From positions 1 to 5,479 of the forward strand of contig JANXVK010000439.1 of the NCBI GenBank assembly GCA_025351675.1: DNA of 5,479 nucleotides. The letters are read 5' to 3'. The notes beneath the pieces are model-generated. The model had not been told where the DNA came from. It saw only the letters and a list, made by a program, of their open reading frames with translations, and searched no databases. Source of the DNA: Rhizobacter sp. GTDB taxonomy: Bacteria; Pseudomonadota; Gammaproteobacteria; Burkholderiales; Burkholderiaceae_C. The position numbers were made by a program, and so were the translations under genes. Positions 1 to 5,479 of this stretch are shown piece by piece. Position 1 is the stretch's first letter. The number at the start of each line of letters is the position of its first letter.

Positions 1-120
1 CACGTGTCTACAGATCTTGTCGGTATCGGTTTTCGAGAAAACCCAGCTTTCATGCGCCTTGCAGGCCGATGCCGCAGAGCCCGAAATGACCATCGCCGTT
101 AACCAGTTGAATTTGTTCAG
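1..120 (-). CDS. possible 5' end of a small lipoprotein gene, leaving the window (partial)
   Basis: On the minus strand one frame stays open to the left edge after an in-frame TAA just upstream of base 120. Read from a CTG at 120-118 it gives a lipoprotein-like signal peptide: a basic start (LNKF), a hydrophobic core (WLTAMVISGSAA) and a lipobox-like A-S-A-C, then a polar segment beginning KAHESWVFSKTDTDK. The first ATG in this frame is at 93-91 and would give 31 residues in the window without the basic n-region, so the true start is uncertain. No clear Shine-Dalgarno precedes either start. Seen: the signal-peptide-like composition. Inferred: a small envelope lipoprotein whose body lies left of the window. 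It could equally be a chance frame in intergenic DNA. Confidence 0.25.
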   Translation of the reverse strand, partial: MNKFNWLTAMVISGSAASACKAHESWVFSKTDTDKICRHV

Positions 121-160
121 CTTTTAACCGGACAGTAGTGGAGTGGCGTATTTCTTGATC

Positions 161-182
161 GTACGGAATTTGTACGGAATTT
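161..182. repeat. perfect 11-bp tandem direct repeat (GTACGGAATTT x2)
   Basis: GTACGGAATTT occurs at 161-171 and again immediately at 172-182. It lies in an AT-richer pocket (about 100-195) of otherwise GC-rich DNA, between the possible lipoprotein start and the transposase fragment. Replication slippage or a regulatory direct repeat would both explain it. No insertion lies between the copies, so it is not a target-site duplication around an element. Confidence 0.85.
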
Positions 183-279
183 CGAATTTTGGCTCCCGTC
201 CCGAGGCGCGCATCGAAGCCATGGGCGAGGGTGTGCTCGGCGTAAGGGGCGCGGGCGCGCGGCCCCGAATGCTCGCACG

Positions 280-590
280 ACCCGAGCCTGTGCGGTGTCG
301 AGCGGCGCAACGCGTGACGGACTTGTTCCGCCGCGACCGTTTCAGCCGGCGACAGGTCTCCTCGCCGTACAGCCGGTACAAGCGCGCCACGTTGTCTCGA
401 CGGTGTTGGCGATGCAACAGGAACATGCACACCCGGCAGTCGCCGTAGCGCACGTGCGTGTTGGTGATCTCCTCGATGCGCAGGGTCAGCGCCGACTCGT
501 CGTGTTCGCTCGGCTTGTGGCGATTCGTCGAGGTGGACATGCGCACGATGCGTGTGTGGCGGCGGTCGCGGCATCCGCAGTCCACTCGAC
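280..590 (-). pseudogene. decayed N-terminal fragment of an IS3-family OrfB transposase
   Basis: The minus-strand frame through this stretch reads RIVRMSTST, then a gap, then LRIEEITNTHVRYG, LLHRQ, RRDNV, RLYRLYGEE and LKRSRRNKS. This follows the order of the HTH_21-type N-terminal region of IS3-family (IS407-like group) OrfB, where the usual pattern is RIREIA.TRVRYGYRR, LLRR.GW, N.KRVYRLY.EEGL and KRPRRNK. Several consensus positions are lost: the expected YGYRR is YGDCR, and the usual GW before the asparagine is HR. The DDE catalytic core (WSMDF, TDNGSEF and the downstream Glu region) is absent: homology stops near base 280 and the remaining sequence does not resemble it. I see no terminal inverted repeats and no orfA upstream. 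This is an old, truncated insertion-sequence relic, presumably inactive. Family assignment is from recalled consensus, not a search. Confidence 0.7.
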
Positions 591-918
591 TCGCTGTGAG
601 TCATACGGCACTGCCCTTGACCAGCCCTTCCCCAAAGCGGTCACTGGCTGGCGTTTGATCGCGGCGGCCGGTAGCCTGTGTTTCGTGGGATATGCGTGCC
701 CGCGTGCCCGCAGTAACGTCCAGAAACAATATGCGCAAGCGGTGCCCCGGTCGAAGGGCCGTCAGCTGCATCGTCGTTCGAAAAGCGGGGGAGGTGTTCA
801 TGCTGGAAGCGTGCTGCTCGTGGCAAGCAATGGCTCGTTCGTGTCGGCGCCAAGAATCAATGCTGCGCACGCATTGCGTCAGCCGCCTTCCGCGTCCGAA
901 GCGCCCTAGAGCCAGCCG
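591..918. other. no recognisable gene between the transposase relic and the transporter
   Basis: Short frames are open on both strands, but none shows a family motif, a good ribosome binding site or a plausible signal peptide. A TTGACC at 617-622 resembles a -35 box but has no credible -10 partner about 17 bases downstream. No strong hairpin-plus-T terminator is visible. The promoter of the transporter gene, if local, should lie here, but I cannot place it. Confidence 0.5.
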
Positions 919-3144
919 ATGCCGCCTCTGACATCGCTTCGTTCCGAAGATTGGCTTTGGCTGCTCGGCAGCTTATGCAGGTTGTCACGAGTACCGTTCG
1001 ATGCTCAACTTGTATCGCAGCAGTTCCCGCCGCCGCATAGTTCACTCACCTTGCGCGAGGCGGCACATGCGCTCGGTTTCAGGACGGGCGAAAGGTCAGC
1101 AAGCTCCGTCCATCCGTCCGAGTTGACGTACCCGTGTATTGCGTCTCTACGCGCGGTTGCGAGCGATCGAGGCTTCGAACCGCCCGACGCCGAGAGCAGC
1201 GGCGCTGGGCTCGATCGTTCGGGGCGGGCTCCCCACCTGCATCTCGTCGAGTCGGGTCGGGATGCCCCGACGGTGCATGTGGCACAACCGGCCCTCCTGT
1301 TGCATTTCGACGGCACGAAGCTTCTGTACATCCGCGCCGGCGGCGACACGACAGAATCCATCGATGCGCACGAGATAGCAGCCACCTTCGAGCCGACGCT
1401 GCTCTTCTTCTCTCACGAACCAGCAAACGACCCGTCCGCCGTATCCGATGAATCAGCATCGGCGCAACCTAAGTTTGGCTTCCGCTGGTTCATCCCCGAG
1501 TTGCTCCGCCACAAACGAATCTGGCGCGACGTGTTGCTGGCGTCCGTCTCGATCCAGTTGGTCGGCTTGGCGGTGCCGTTGTTCACGCAGGTGATCATCG
1601 ACAAGGTCGTTGTCCACCAGACGCAATCCACACTGATCGTCATCGGCGTGGCACTCGTCATGTTCATGGTGTTCACGAGCGGCATGACCTGGTTGCGCCA
1701 ATACTTGGTGCTGCACACCGGCAACCGCGTCGATGCCGTGCTCGGCAGCCAGATCTTCCGCCATTTGCTCCGGTTGCCGTTGCCATTCTTCGAGCAGCGC
1801 ACCACCGGCGTGCTGGTGGCGCGACTGCAAGGCGTGGAGACGATTCGCCAGTTCGTCTCCGGCGCTGCGGTGAGCCTGCTGCTGGACCTGCCGTTTCTGC
1901 TGATCTTCCTGGCCGTCATGTTCTTCTACTCGTGGCAGCTCTCGTTGATCGCGCTCGGGTTGCTGGGCGTGATCGCCATCATGAGCGTGGCCGTGGTCCC
2001 GCTGTTTCGGGCCAAGCTCAATCAGCAGTTCCTGCTCGGGGCGCGCAATCAGTCTTTCGTCACCGAGTACGTGTCAGGGATCGCGACGGTGAAGTCTCTG
2101 CAGATGGAGCCATATCTGGAGCGCAAGTACGGCGACAACCTCGCCGCCTACCTGAGCGCGGGCTTCTCCACCAAGCGCATCGCCAACACCTACAACGTCG
2201 TGGCCAACGGTGTCGAGCAGACGATGACCTTGTCCATCCTCGTGGTGGGCGCGTTGCTGGTGATGCGCAACGATGGTTTCACCGTCGGCATGCTCGTTGC
2301 CTTCCAAATGTTTGCCGGGCGCATGAGCCAGCCCCTGCTGCGGCTGGTGGGGCTGTGGCAAGAATTCCAGCAGGCCGACGTGGCCGTGCAGCGGCTGGGG
2401 GATCTGATGGGTGCACCCGCAGAGCCCTATTCGGTCACCCCATCGAGGTCAGCGAGCGGCGGTGCGGGCCGCGTCGACTTAGTCGACGTGTCGTTCCGGT
2501 ACTCGGAGCAGCACCCCTACCTTTACAGGAATCTGAATCTGTCGTTGGCGCCCGGCCGACTCACGGTGCTGACGGGTCCGTCGGGTTGCGGCAAGAGCAC
2601 GTTGACCAAGCTGCTGCTGAACTTCTACCAGCCGAACGACGGCCAAGTTCAACTCGACGGGCGCGACATTCGACACTTGGCGGCGAACGAACTGCGCATC
2701 GCCTTCGGCGTGGTGCCGCAAGAGACCGTTCTCTTCGCCGGTACCGTCTACGACAACCTGATCATGGCTCACCCTCACGCGGGCTTCGAGGAAGTCGTCG
2801 CAGCCTGCCGGCTGGCGGAGATCCACGAGACCATCGAGAAGCTGCCGCAGGGTTACCAGACCCTGATCGGCGAGCACGGCATCGGGCTCTCGGGCGGGCA
2901 ACGCCAGCGCTTGGCGATCGCGCGTGCGCTGCTCAAGAAACCCAAGATTCTGATCTTCGACGAGGCCGTGTCGAACTTGGATCAGGCCACGTCGGAGCAG
3001 TTTGCGCTGACGGTGAATCGATTGAAGGGGAAGGTGACGATTCTGTTCATCACGCACCATGTTCCGAAAGGGCTGCAGGTGGATGAAGTGTTCAGGCTGG
3101 GCAACCAGCCTATAAAGATCGAGATCGTGGAGGAGGCGACGTGA
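919..3144 (+). CDS. type I secretion ABC transporter, HlyB/RtxB type, with C39-like domain
   Basis: This 741-residue inner-membrane permease/ATPase would energise one-step export of RTX-type proteins together with an HlyD fusion protein and a TolC channel. Residues ~10-165 form a C39-like domain. Where bacteriocin exporters have the D-C-G protease motif this protein has E10-D11-W12, so it should bind the substrate without cutting it, as in HlyB. Residues ~185-480 are the membrane domain with six hydrophobic segments (about 205-227, 238-262, 318-337, 341-363, 435-449, 454-475). The nucleotide-binding domain (~517-741) is complete: A-loop Y528, Walker A GPSGCGKST 553-561, Q-loop Q601, LSGGQ 657-661, Walker B ILIFDE 677-682, D-loop SNLD 685-688 and H-loop H713. 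Length matches the family (about 700-740). An in-frame TAG at 907-909 leaves ATG 919 as the furthest upstream start; its Shine-Dalgarno is poor. The stop overlaps the next start (GTGA). Function is certain at family level; the substrate is inferred from the lipase downstream. Confidence 0.96.
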   Translation: MPPLTSLRSEDWLWLLGSLCRLSRVPFDAQLVSQQFPPPHSSLTLREAAHALGFRTGERSASSVHPSELTYPCIASLRAVASDRGFEPPDAESSGAGLDRSGRAPHLHLVESGRDAPTVHVAQPALLLHFDGTKLLYIRAGGDTTESIDAHEIAATFEPTLLFFSHEPANDPSAVSDESASAQPKFGFRWFIPELLRHKRIWRDVLLASVSIQLVGLAVPLFTQVIIDKVVVHQTQSTLIVIGVALVMFMVFTSGMTWLRQYLVLHTGNRVDAVLGSQIFRHLLRLPLPFFEQRTTGVLVARLQGVETIRQFVSGAAVSLLLDLPFLLIFLAVMFFYSWQLSLIALGLLGVIAIMSVAVVPLFRAKLNQQFLLGARNQSFVTEYVSGIATVKSLQMEPYLERKYGDNLAAYLSAGFSTKRIANTYNVVANGVEQTMTLSILVVGALLVMRNDGFTVGMLVAFQMFAGRMSQPLLRLVGLWQEFQQADVAVQRLGDLMGAPAEPYSVTPSRSASGGAGRVDLVDVSFRYSEQHPYLYRNLNLSLAPGRLTVLTGPSGCGKSTLTKLLLNFYQPNDGQVQLDGRDIRHLAANELRIAFGVVPQETVLFAGTVYDNLIMAHPHAGFEEVVAACRLAEIHETIEKLPQGYQTLIGEHGIGLSGGQRQRLAIARALLKKPKILIFDEAVSNLDQATSEQFALTVNRLKGKVTILFITHHVPKGLQVDEVFRLGNQPIKIEIVEEAT
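3131..3136 (+). promoter_or_regulatory. strong Shine-Dalgarno for the coupled GTG start at 3141
   Basis: AGGAGG lies inside the last codons of the transporter gene, four bases before a GTG whose second base begins the transporter's TGA stop. This is a classical translational-coupling arrangement. It decides that the next ORF starts at 3141 although that ORF now looks degenerate, implying that a functional gene (HlyD in related loci) once began here. Confidence 0.75.
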
Positions 3145-3668
3145 AGAATGGGAACGAGTTCGATAGACAGAGCCGGAAGGTTGGCCACTCCTGCTCAGCC
3201 GTTGAATCGATGTCCCCGCCCGCGCGGTTCATCTACCTGCTGACCCTGCGCGCCAGTGTGATTCCTTCTGGACGCTTCGACCAGCAGGAGGATTCCGTCA
3301 AGTCCGCTTGGTTCAAGCGAACCGCCGCCACGTTTGCGGAAGCGCCGTTCGAGGCCACGGTCTCCAGCCCGGTGTCGGTGGCCGCTGTCTCAGCGGCGCT
3401 GCTTAAGTGTCGTCGATCAAGACTGGTCGGACTTTCGCTCTGGCTCGCTCAATCCAATGGCAACCCCGCCTTCGCGCCTCGCCAAGCGCTGGTCACCAAC
3501 TACTACAACCAAGGTGAGTTCCTTAACTACTTTCGGTTTGCTGCCAGTACGGTGTACGGCAGCGGCAATCCCATCCCCATCGGCGGTCAGCCGATTTCGC
3601 GCGCAGTGGCGACAGACGAAGACGCGCTGGACTGCGGCGCTGGCTTCGTCCCACAAGCAACGAATTGA
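3141..3668 (+). CDS. 175-aa chimeric ORF: possible HlyD N-terminal vestige joined to a lipase fragment
   Basis: The frame opens with GTG overlapping the transporter stop and is uninterrupted to TGA 3666-3668. I do not recognise the whole as one known family. Residues ~1-60 contain SPPARFIYLLTL, which could be the start of a membrane segment, and then VIPSGR at 40-45. In HlyD/AprE-type fusion proteins a single N-terminal membrane helix is followed by a G.VIPSGR-like strand, usually after a longer spacer, so this may be an HlyD 5' end with an internal deletion. Residues ~62-170 match the downstream lipase and are described separately. No periplasmic coiled-coil or lipoyl domain of HlyD remains, so the product cannot act as a fusion protein. 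It may be translated because the start signals are strong. The HlyD reading is inference; a spurious ORF is the alternative. Confidence 0.5.
   Translation: MKNGNEFDRQSRKVGHSCSAVESMSPPARFIYLLTLRASVIPSGRFDQQEDSVKSAWFKRTAATFAEAPFEATVSSPVSVAAVSAALLKCRRSRLVGLSLWLAQSNGNPAFAPRQALVTNYYNQGEFLNYFRFAASTVYGSGNPIPIGGQPISRAVATDEDALDCGAGFVPQATN
3324..3668 (+). pseudogene. relic of a second class 3 lipase (middle of the catalytic domain)
   Basis: The encoded residues line up in order, with nearly constant spacing, with residues ~143-240 of the lipase starting at 4346. APFEAT (ORF residues 68-73) matches APFEAS (149-154). FAPRQALV..YY..GEFL (111-128) matches FATREARV..YA..GEVL (190-207). ATDEDALD (157-164) matches GTDKHSID (234-241). 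At DNA level the APFEA segment is 15 of 18 bases identical (3342-3359 against 4790-4807). The nucleophile elbow GHSLGG is absent and Asp161 stands where the lipase has its candidate catalytic His238, so it cannot be an active hydrolase. The segment between 3400 and 3465 reads better in the +1 frame (VVDQDW.DF), hinting at compensating frameshifts. It is best explained as what is left of a tandem lipase copy. Confidence 0.65.
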
Positions 3669-3683
3669 TATGAGGTTCACCAC

Positions 3684-3731
3684 ATGAACGTCACTACCCG
3701 GCGACACCAGATCTCGACGGGCGGCGCATGA
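3684..3731 (+). CDS. possible 15-aa leader ORF overlapping the lipoprotein start
   Basis: ATG at 3684 opens a short frame, MNVTTRRHQISTGGA, ending in a TGA at 3729-3731 that overlaps the lipoprotein ATG at 3728 (ATGA). A GAGG at 3672-3675 sits eight bases before this ATG, a better ribosome site than anything directly before the lipoprotein, where only a weak GGGCGG is seen. It may serve to deliver ribosomes to the lipoprotein gene by coupled re-initiation. I recognise no family; its peptide may have no function of its own, and the arrangement could be chance. Confidence 0.3.
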   Translation: MNVTTRRHQISTGGA

Positions 3732-4333
3732 AACGGCGCGCACTTCTCGGCGCCGCCGCGCTTGGCGCGCTCGGCGCCTGTTCGCGCTCGAAATTCTTCA
3801 AGCTCGCTTGGGATGAAGAGGCCAAGTTGCATGACGGCCGCGTCATTGTGGTCAACCTGAAGTTCACATACGAGCGCTTGGATGTTTTCAGCGAGTACGA
3901 GCGCGCCATATTGCGCGACACCGAAATGACGTTCGACTCCGGATCGCCATTGGGGCGGGTCTCTCAGATGTTCAGACGCATGCGCCCACTGTCGTTGGAC
4001 CAGCGCGCCGGAACTTGGTACACCGTGATCGAGGCACGGGGTGCCGGCGACAGCCCGACGATCTCTGGCCAGGACTGGGGGCCAAGTCAAACCCGCGAGG
4101 GACGGCGCACGACCAAACTCGTCGCCACCGGCTTCGTACCCATTCCCATTGCCGAATTTCCCAATGAGCTCGTGGAATTCAATCTGCTGCGAGAACACGA
4201 TCCTCTTGAAGAGGTTTCCCGGTTCAATGGCCGACTCGTCGATCTCGAAATTAAGGCGGCATACAACGCCTTGCACCCGAATCATCCTGCAGACGTTCGG
4301 CTCGCGAAGCCGCTTCACGCACAGCCCAATTAG
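3728..4333 (+). CDS. predicted lipoprotein of unrecognised family, upstream partner of the lipase
   Basis: A 201-residue protein with a clear lipoprotein signal peptide: MKRR, then a hydrophobic Ala/Leu/Gly core, and the lipobox L15-G16-A17-C18. Ser follows the cysteine, so by the +2 rule it should go to the outer membrane rather than stay on the inner one. The KRRALLG start also resembles a twin-arginine signal, but weakly. The mature part begins FFKLAWDEEAKLHDGRVIVV, then a mixed polar sequence with Trp-rich patches (AGTWYTVIEA, GQDWGPS) and no catalytic motif I know. I recall similar hypothetical lipoproteins in Burkholderia/Ralstonia-type genomes but cannot name a Pfam family. It ends 12 bases before the lipase start, so the two are almost certainly cotranscribed. 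Roles consistent with the position are self-protection against the lipase, a lipase chaperone, or a surface anchor; the sequence does not choose between them. Confidence 0.8.
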   Translation: MKRRALLGAAALGALGACSRSKFFKLAWDEEAKLHDGRVIVVNLKFTYERLDVFSEYERAILRDTEMTFDSGSPLGRVSQMFRRMRPLSLDQRAGTWYTVIEARGAGDSPTISGQDWGPSQTREGRRTTKLVATGFVPIPIAEFPNELVEFNLLREHDPLEEVSRFNGRLVDLEIKAAYNALHPNHPADVRLAKPLHAQPN

Positions 4334-4338
4334 AGGAG
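4333..4338 (+). promoter_or_regulatory. strong Shine-Dalgarno of the lipase gene
   Basis: GAGGAG begins at the last base of the lipoprotein stop codon and lies seven bases before the ATG at 4346. It fixes the lipase start and suggests the lipase is translated efficiently from the same mRNA as the lipoprotein. Confidence 0.8.
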
Positions 4339-4345
4339 CGAGAGA

Positions 4346-5479
4346 ATGGACCAAGCGACGACTTATGCACTGCTGGCTGCCGACGCCTACTGGGACGTTC
4401 GCCCCTTCGACGAAAACAAGGCGCCAATTCCCAGCGGATGGCGCGCCCTTAGCGAGTTCGACGTCTCCCATTCGGGCTCGAACGCCACATTTGGCGGCAA
4501 CGGCTTCAGCGGGCAGGTGTTTCAAGGACCTGCTGGCGAGATCGTCATCTCCTATGCAGGAACTGAGTTCGGTGGGAGCAAGGCGGGTGCGATCACCGAC
4601 TTCCTGAGCGGCAACGTACCCCTCGCAATCGGGAAGTTCGGCGAGCAGGCCTACGAAGCCGCGCTGCTGTATCAACGCGTGCAAGCCCGCTTCGGGGCGA
4701 ACATCAGTTTCACGGGCCACTCGTTGGGCGGCGGGCTTGCAGGGCTGATGGCCGTTTGGTTCGACCGCCCGGCGATAGTCTTTGATCCGGCACCGTTCGA
4801 GGCTTCGGCTGACAGCCTGGTTGGATACAAAGCGATCGCCGGCGTGCGTGACAGGCTTGCCGCACTCGGATTTCATGATCCACTGTTCGACACGTACTCG
4901 TATTCGCGTGACTTCGCGACGCGCGAGGCGAGGGTGCAAAGCTATGCGGTCGCCGGCGAGGTGCTCGAGAGCATTCCCTCCAGCATCCAGCGAATAGAAG
5001 CAAGCCGGACGCCATACCTCGTCGGCGCCTCGCCTGACCTCGCTGGAACCGACAAGCACAGCATCGATCTGCTCGCGGCCGTCATGCTCAAGCCGGAGTT
5101 TGAAGTGGCTGCCAAAGCAGTCACTGCCTTGCTCCCGCTGATGTTCGATGCTTCTCTGTACGGCGCGCCGCCGTTGGGCACGGAGCGCAATCTCTTGGTG
5201 AGTTTGGTGCGCAACGAGGTCGGCATCAACGAGTCCGGCGCTCCGGTAGTTGCGCCAAATGGCGCGCTCGGAAAGTTTTCCGCAGACATTCAACGCTTGA
5301 GCGCGGCCGACGGAATGACCGCAAACAGTGGGATCCAAAAAGGCCTGATCGTCGCCGCGATGGAGTATTACTACTTCAAGGATCCAGCCAGTATCACGGC
5401 CCTGTTCAGCACGAGCGGCAACGGCGTGCACTTCAAGTACAGCGACATCGGGGTAAGTGCATCAGGCTTGAAGAGCCCG
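4346..5479 (+). CDS. class 3 lipase domain protein, likely type I secreted effector (3' end missing)
   Basis: The frame is open from ATG 4346 to the window edge (378 codons, no stop), so the gene is truncated only by the window. It begins MDQATTYALLAADAYWDVRP with no signal peptide, as expected for type I export, which uses a C-terminal signal. The Lipase_3 alpha/beta-hydrolase signs are VISYAGTE (residues 67-74, oxyanion-side strand), the nucleophile elbow G124-H125-S126-L127-G128-G129, FDPAPFEAS (146-154), a GEVL strand end (204-207) and H238 in DKHSIDLL, the probable catalytic His. Asp189 or a neighbouring Asp may complete the triad, but I cannot fix it. It should hydrolyse acyl esters (triglyceride or phospholipid). 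Related large proteins in plant- and soil-associated proteobacteria carry RTX calcium-binding repeats after this domain; none is visible yet, so the RTX part is inferred. It follows the lipoprotein gene by 12 bases and has a paralogous relic upstream. Confidence 0.88.
   Translation, partial: MDQATTYALLAADAYWDVRPFDENKAPIPSGWRALSEFDVSHSGSNATFGGNGFSGQVFQGPAGEIVISYAGTEFGGSKAGAITDFLSGNVPLAIGKFGEQAYEAALLYQRVQARFGANISFTGHSLGGGLAGLMAVWFDRPAIVFDPAPFEASADSLVGYKAIAGVRDRLAALGFHDPLFDTYSYSRDFATREARVQSYAVAGEVLESIPSSIQRIEASRTPYLVGASPDLAGTDKHSIDLLAAVMLKPEFEVAAKAVTALLPLMFDASLYGAPPLGTERNLLVSLVRNEVGINESGAPVVAPNGALGKFSADIQRLSAADGMTANSGIQKGLIVAAMEYYYFKDPASITALFSTSGNGVHFKYSDIGVSASGLKSP

Noticed and set aside
50..604. 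A 184-codon minus-strand frame overlapping the transposase relic
   Set aside because: The neighbouring minus-strand frame carries recognisable IS3 OrfB motifs; this one is Arg/His/Pro-rich and matches nothing I know.
617..622. TTGACC as the -35 element of a transporter promoter
   Set aside because: No -10-like hexamer occurs at the right spacing and the site is 300 bases from the start codon.
1..918. CRISPR array, tRNA or other structured RNA gene in the gene-poor left flank
   Set aside because: No regularly spaced repeats, no cloverleaf with a TTC-containing T-arm and no terminator-like hairpin were seen; the only repeat is the single 11-bp tandem pair.
2472..2488. Perfect inverted repeat CGTCGAC-TTA-GTCGACG
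   Set aside because: It lies inside the transporter coding sequence and simply encodes a V-D-L-V-D-V stretch; arms of 7 bases are within chance for such codons and there is no T-run after it.
1932..3086. A 384-codon plus-strand frame within the transporter gene
   Set aside because: It is out of frame with a gene whose ABC motifs are all intact, and its translation is extremely Arg/Ala-rich, typical of an overlapping shadow.
3183..3191. G-H-S in the junction ORF as a possible lipase nucleophile
   Set aside because: It is followed by C-S-A rather than L-G-G, has no preceding hydrophobic strand, and lies out of register with the lipase alignment that begins about 45 residues later.
3677..5431. 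A 584-codon open frame on the minus strand antisense to the lipoprotein and lipase genes
   Set aside because: Its length is explained by GC-rich codon bias of the plus-strand genes. Its translation is Arg/Gly/Val-rich with no family motif, whereas the plus strand carries a lipobox, strong Shine-Dalgarno and GHSLGG.

Overview
The window is high-GC bacterial DNA. The protein families suggest a betaproteobacterium (Burkholderia/Ralstonia-like) or a xanthomonad, but I cannot fix the taxon from sequence alone. It reads as an accessory locus for type I secretion of a lipase, with genome decay on its left side and between its genes.

Left flank (1-918): no intact gene. The first ~120 bases may hold the 5' end of a small lipoprotein gene on the minus strand that leaves the window. 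An AT-richer stretch follows and contains a perfect 11-bp tandem repeat. Bases ~280-590 (minus strand) hold a decayed fragment of an IS3-family OrfB transposase. I see nothing convincing in ~591-918.

Secretion gene (919-3144): a complete HlyB/RtxB-type type I secretion ABC transporter. It has an N-terminal C39-like domain without the protease cysteine motif, six membrane segments and a fully motif-intact ATPase domain. Its stop overlaps the GTG start of the next ORF behind a strong Shine-Dalgarno. This is the position where the membrane fusion protein HlyD normally sits.

Junction ORF (3141-3668): instead of HlyD there is a 175-aa ORF. Its 3' two thirds (from ~3324) aligns collinearly with the catalytic-domain middle of the lipase encoded further downstream (shared APFEA(S/T), FAxRxAxV..Y...GExL, TD....D). 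It lacks the nucleophile region and has Asp where the catalytic His should be. Its first ~60 residues carry a hydrophobic segment and a VIPSGR motif that may be a vestige of HlyD. It looks like a deletion or recombination scar joining an HlyD start to a lipase relic.

Effector module (3684-5479): a possible 15-codon leader ORF overlaps (ATGA) the start of a 201-aa lipoprotein gene of unrecognised family. After 12 bases and a strong Shine-Dalgarno comes a class 3 lipase (GHSLGG nucleophile elbow, candidate catalytic His) that runs off the right edge. The lipase has no N-terminal signal peptide, as expected for a type I secretion substrate; calcium-binding RTX repeats would lie beyond the window. 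The simplest model is that the ABC transporter exports lipases of this family while the lipoprotein acts as a cell-envelope partner (immunity, chaperone or anchor, not determinable here). The locus appears to have once held at least two lipase copies and has probably lost its local HlyD.
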